Origin: Phenylobacterium sp.
Lineage (GTDB): Bacteria; Pseudomonadota; Alphaproteobacteria; Caulobacterales; Caulobacteraceae
NCBI RefSeq assembly: GCF_030681155.1
Contig: NZ_JAUXXE010000056.1
Span: forward strand, 1-64,000
Direction of reading: 5' to 3'
DNA length: 64,000 nt
A model generated the notes under the pieces. It was not told where the DNA came from. It worked only from the letters and a program-made list of their open reading frames with translations, and did not search any database. The translations under genes and the position numbers were made by a program. Every line of letters begins with the position of its first letter. The first letter of the stretch is position 1. This document shows, piece after piece, positions 61,229-64,000 of the stretch.

Positions 61229-63595
61229 ATGAGACACATGATGCGCAACGCCTCGTGGGCGATTTTGGCGGCCGCCTGCGCGGCTGGCCCGGCCTTGGCT
61301 CAAGAGTCCGCCACCGTGTCTGAGTTGGTGGTGACCGCTCAGAAGCGCGAGCAAAATCTGCAGGATGTGCCCGTGGTGGTCACGACGCTGCCGCAACGCC
61401 AGCTACAGGACGCCGGCGTTCGCGACATCAAGGATCTCCAGGTTCTCGCTCCCGGCCTCAGCGTGACGTCGTCGACGAGCGAGGCGCAGACTTCGGCGCG
61501 TATCCGCGGGGTCGGCACCATCGGCGACAATCCAGGGCTGGAATCATCGGTCGGTACGGTGATCGACGGGGTCTACCGCTCGCGTAGCAGCGTGGCCTTC
61601 GGCGATCTCGGGGAGTTGGAACGGGTCGAAATCCTGAAAGGGCCGCAAGGCACGCTGTTCGGCAAGAACACCTCGGCGGGCGTCATCAATGTCATCACCA
61701 AGGCGCCATCGTTCGAGTTTGGAGCCGATGCGGAACTGACCTTTGGCAATTACGGCGCCCGGGGCCTGTCGGCCAGCGTGACCGGCCCGATCGCCGGCGA
61801 TGTGATGGCCGGGCGGCTGTATGTCGCCAAGCGCGAACGTGACGGTTTCGCCGACGTCCTGGTCGGCGCTGGACCCCGAACCCGGACCGACGACACCGAC
61901 CAGAACTACTACACCGTTCGGGGCCAACTGCTGATCGCGCCCACTGACGCGTTGGTGGTGAAGGTCCTGGCCGACCTCTCCGAGCGGGACGAGCATTGCT
62001 GCGTCAACTTCGTCACCGTGGCCGGTCCCACCGCGCCGTTGGTCGATGCACTGGCCGCCGACAATGGTGTGATCCGTCCACCTAACCCCTATGCGCGCGT
62101 CGCGAACGCGAACCGCGACATGGGGTCCAAGATCAGCGACCGAGGCGTTTCGGCGCAGCTCGACTGGGAGATCAACGAGAACGTCGCTTTGACCTCGATC
62201 ACGGCCTATCGCGAGTGGCGCGCTGAGAACGGCTCCGACATCGACTTCTCGTCCGCTGACATCTGGTATCGGTCCGCCGACGGCTCGAGCTTCAGCCAGA
62301 TAAAGTCGCTGTCGCAGGAACTCCGGCTTGCCGGTGCAACGGACAAAATCAACTGGTTGGTCGGGTTCTTCTATTCCGACGAGGCCCTGCTTGCGCGCGC
62401 TGCGACAACTTTCGGCAGCGCCTACGAACCCTATTTCAGCCTGCTGCTGTCGCAAGGGACCAATCCAGCTCTGGTCTCGGCGCTCACCGGCCTGCCTGCC
62501 GGGACCAACTTCCCGGCCGGCCAGGGGCCCCGCGACAGCTATGATCACAGCTCGAAGGGCTGGGCCCTGTTCACCAACAATAGCTGGAAGGTGACCGACG
62601 CCTTCGAACTGACGCTGGGTTTGCGCTATTCCGACGACGAGAAGACCGTCGAAAGCCACTACACCAACTCGGTCCCGGCTGCGGCCTGCGCTGCGGCCAT
62701 CGCCCGTCCGATTCCGCCAGCGGCCCGCGCCGCGCTCTGCGCGCCGCACTCGGACCCAGCGTTCAACAACGTGGTCACCCACCAGAAGCAGGACGAGGGC
62801 CGCTGGAGTGGCACCCTGAAAGGCGCCTATCGGTTCAATGAAAGCGTAATGGCCTACGCTTCCTACGCCGAGGGCTTCAAGAGCGGAGGCTTCAACCTCG
62901 ACCGCTCGCGGCTGGCCATTGGGGTCATCGATCCCAACACCAGCTTCCCGGCCGAGACGGTGACAAGCTACGAGCTGGGTGTGAAGACCAACACCCTCGG
63001 CTACGGGTTGGTGGCGAACGCCACGATCTTCCACCAGACCTTCGAGGACTTCCAGCTCAACACCTATACGGGGATCAGCTGGCTGGTGGCTTCGATCCCC
63101 GAGGTCGTCTCCCGCGGCGTCGACTTCGACCTCATGTGGCGCACGCCGGTTGAGGGCCTCAGCTTTTCCGGCGGGGTGACCTACGCGGAGACCCAATTTG
63201 GAGATTTCACGCCGCCGGCTGGCATTTCGCCGCGCCTACCCAACACCCGCCTCTCCTACGCGCCGCTTTGGTCCAGCGCCGGGACCGTGAACTATGAAAA
63301 GCCGATCAGCGACACTCTGGAATTCCGGGCCAGCATTTCGGCGAAGTACACGTCGGAGTACAACACCGGCTCGAACCTGGATCCGCTAAAGTCTCAGAAG
63401 CCGATGACTCTGGTCAATGCACGGTTGGTGCTCGGCTCGATTGATGAGCGCTGGTCGGCCGAGCTGTGGTCCCAGAACCTGACCGATGAAGACTATCATC
63501 AGGTCGTCGTCGATCAGCCGCTGCAGACGGGCACCTTCGCCACCTTCCTGGCTCCACCGCGCACCTACGGCCTGACCTTGAGGGCCAAGTTCTAG
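61229..63595 (+). CDS. TonB-dependent outer-membrane receptor
   Basis: A 788-residue receptor. It has a signal peptide (about residues 1-24, ending PALAQ), a TonB-box-like SELVVTAQKREQNLQDVPVVV, and the plug domain with VRDIKDLQVLAPGLSV and VEILKGPQGTLFGKNTSAGVINVITKAP. A long beta barrel follows, with YASYAEGFKSGGFNLDR and the C-terminal ...RTYGLTLRAKF ending in Phe. The LxxVPVxVT style is that of the substrate-rich family found in Caulobacteraceae and sphingomonads, which import carbohydrates, lipids or aromatics. A GGGAGGG site precedes the ATG by three bases; a second ATG at 61238 is possible. An acyl-CoA dehydrogenase follows at ten bases. Confidence 0.93.
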   Translation: MRHMMRNASWAILAAACAAGPALAQESATVSELVVTAQKREQNLQDVPVVVTTLPQRQLQDAGVRDIKDLQVLAPGLSVTSSTSEAQTSARIRGVGTIGDNPGLESSVGTVIDGVYRSRSSVAFGDLGELERVEILKGPQGTLFGKNTSAGVINVITKAPSFEFGADAELTFGNYGARGLSASVTGPIAGDVMAGRLYVAKRERDGFADVLVGAGPRTRTDDTDQNYYTVRGQLLIAPTDALVVKVLADLSERDEHCCVNFVTVAGPTAPLVDALAADNGVIRPPNPYARVANANRDMGSKISDRGVSAQLDWEINENVALTSITAYREWRAENGSDIDFSSADIWYRSADGSSFSQIKSLSQELRLAGATDKINWLVGFFYSDEALLARAATTFGSAYEPYFSLLLSQGTNPALVSALTGLPAGTNFPAGQGPRDSYDHSSKGWALFTNNSWKVTDAFELTLGLRYSDDEKTVESHYTNSVPAAACAAAIARPIPPAARAALCAPHSDPAFNNVVTHQKQDEGRWSGTLKGAYRFNESVMAYASYAEGFKSGGFNLDRSRLAIGVIDPNTSFPAETVTSYELGVKTNTLGYGLVANATIFHQTFEDFQLNTYTGISWLVASIPEVVSRGVDFDLMWRTPVEGLSFSGGVTYAETQFGDFTPPAGISPRLPNTRLSYAPLWSSAGTVNYEKPISDTLEFRASISAKYTSEYNTGSNLDPLKSQKPMTLVNARLVLGSIDERWSAELWSQNLTDEDYHQVVVDQPLQTGTFATFLAPPRTYGLTLRAKF

Positions 63596-63604
63596 GAGGC
63601 GGCC

Positions 63605-64000
63605 GTGAACCTCGACCTCACGAATGAGGAGGTGGCGTTCCGTGACGAGGTTCGCGCCTTCCTCGACGCCTCACTGAGCCCAGAGCTCCGTGAGGTCGGG
63701 CGCCGGGCCACCAGCGTCTTCACTGACAAGCAGCACAGCTTGCCTTGGCAGAAAATCCTGCACGCCAAGGGCTGGGCCGCGCCCTCCTGGCCTGTCGAGT
63801 ATGGCGGGCCTGGGTGGGGCGTGATGCAGCGGCACATCTTTGCCGCCGAGTGCGCGCGGGCTGGCGCGCCGGGCCTGGCGCCTATGGGGCTGCGGATGGT
63901 GGGGCCGGTGATCATGGGGTTCGGCACGCCCGAGCAGAAGGCGCATTATCTGCCGCGGATACTCTCGGGGGAGGATTACTGGTGTCAGGGCTATTCGGAG
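63605..64000 (+). CDS. Acyl-CoA dehydrogenase, N-terminal part (cut by window end)
   Basis: The GTG at 63605, after AGGAGG, opens a frame reading NLDLTNEEVAFRDEVRAFLDA, then WQKILHAKGWAAPSWPVEYGGPGW, MGLRMVGPVIMGFGTPEQKAHYLPRILSGEDYWCQGYSE. This is the N-terminal helical domain and the start of the middle strand domain of the acyl-CoA dehydrogenase family. At least 132 residues are present and there is no stop before the edge. Its linkage to a TonB receptor suggests catabolism of an imported lipid, terpenoid or steroid-like compound. Confidence 0.92.
   Translation, partial: MNLDLTNEEVAFRDEVRAFLDASLSPELREVGRRATSVFTDKQHSLPWQKILHAKGWAAPSWPVEYGGPGWGVMQRHIFAAECARAGAPGLAPMGLRMVGPVIMGFGTPEQKAHYLPRILSGEDYWCQGYSE

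Overview
The window is a dense, high-GC stretch of an alphaproteobacterial chromosome. Gene content and order point to the Caulobacteraceae, near Caulobacter or Phenylobacterium. The supporting blocks are gltA-gltX-comEC-lexA-trp; pyrG-eno-ftsB-pdhABC-lpd-lipA; and dusB-ntrB-ntrC / ntrY-ntrX-aminotransferase-hfq-hflX-mazG. An alphaproteobacterial SOS box and a Caulobacter-type flagellin agree with this. The family is an inference from memory of gene order; I could not run a search. I found no tRNA, rRNA, CRISPR array, insertion sequence or prophage.

Layout. Positions 1-5.7 kb: citrate synthase, glutamyl-tRNA synthetase, the ComEC DNA channel and LexA. Positions 5.8-12 kb: trpC, trpD and trpG, then trpE translationally coupled to an upstream membrane-anchored periplasmic chaperone/PPIase; a small opposite-strand membrane-protein gene sits between trpG and trpE. 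Positions 12-25 kb: central metabolism and housekeeping (tpiA, secG, pyrG, rpmF, eno, ftsB, the whole pyruvate dehydrogenase complex). A frameshifted MmcQ/YjbR-like gene lies between pyrG and rpmF. Positions 25-33.8 kb: DoxX, an acyl-CoA ligase, a lipoprotein hydrolase-fold protein that has lost its nucleophile, lipA, a Coq10/RatA-type START protein, the CinA C-terminal domain, a membrane-fused spermidine-synthase-like protein, and ispDF. Positions 33.8-45.8 kb: the nitrogen two-component cluster with aroG inserted in the opposite direction, then an aminotransferase, hfq, hflX and mazG.

Positions 45.8-64 kb are more accessory. They hold an MFS/GPH transporter, a YegP-like protein too short for ordinary ORF calling, a luciferase-like monooxygenase, a lone flagellin, an OsmC protein and a GDP-mannose enzyme. 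A complete heavy-metal efflux module follows: MerR regulator with a perfect palindromic operator, cation transporter, His-rich periplasmic protein and CzcCBA. The window ends in a LuxR regulator divergent from a TonB-dependent receptor, with an acyl-CoA dehydrogenase cut by the window edge.

The most striking regulatory signal lies between aroG and ntrY. A 32-codon leader peptide with six Tyr/Phe/Trp codons within eight is followed by a strong intrinsic terminator. A mutually exclusive antiterminator can form. This is a classical transcription attenuator for the first enzyme of aromatic amino acid synthesis. Two genome-style features also stand out. Seven convergent gene pairs overlap by exactly four bases on a shared palindromic stop (CTAG or TTAA), and at least five genes start with TTG.
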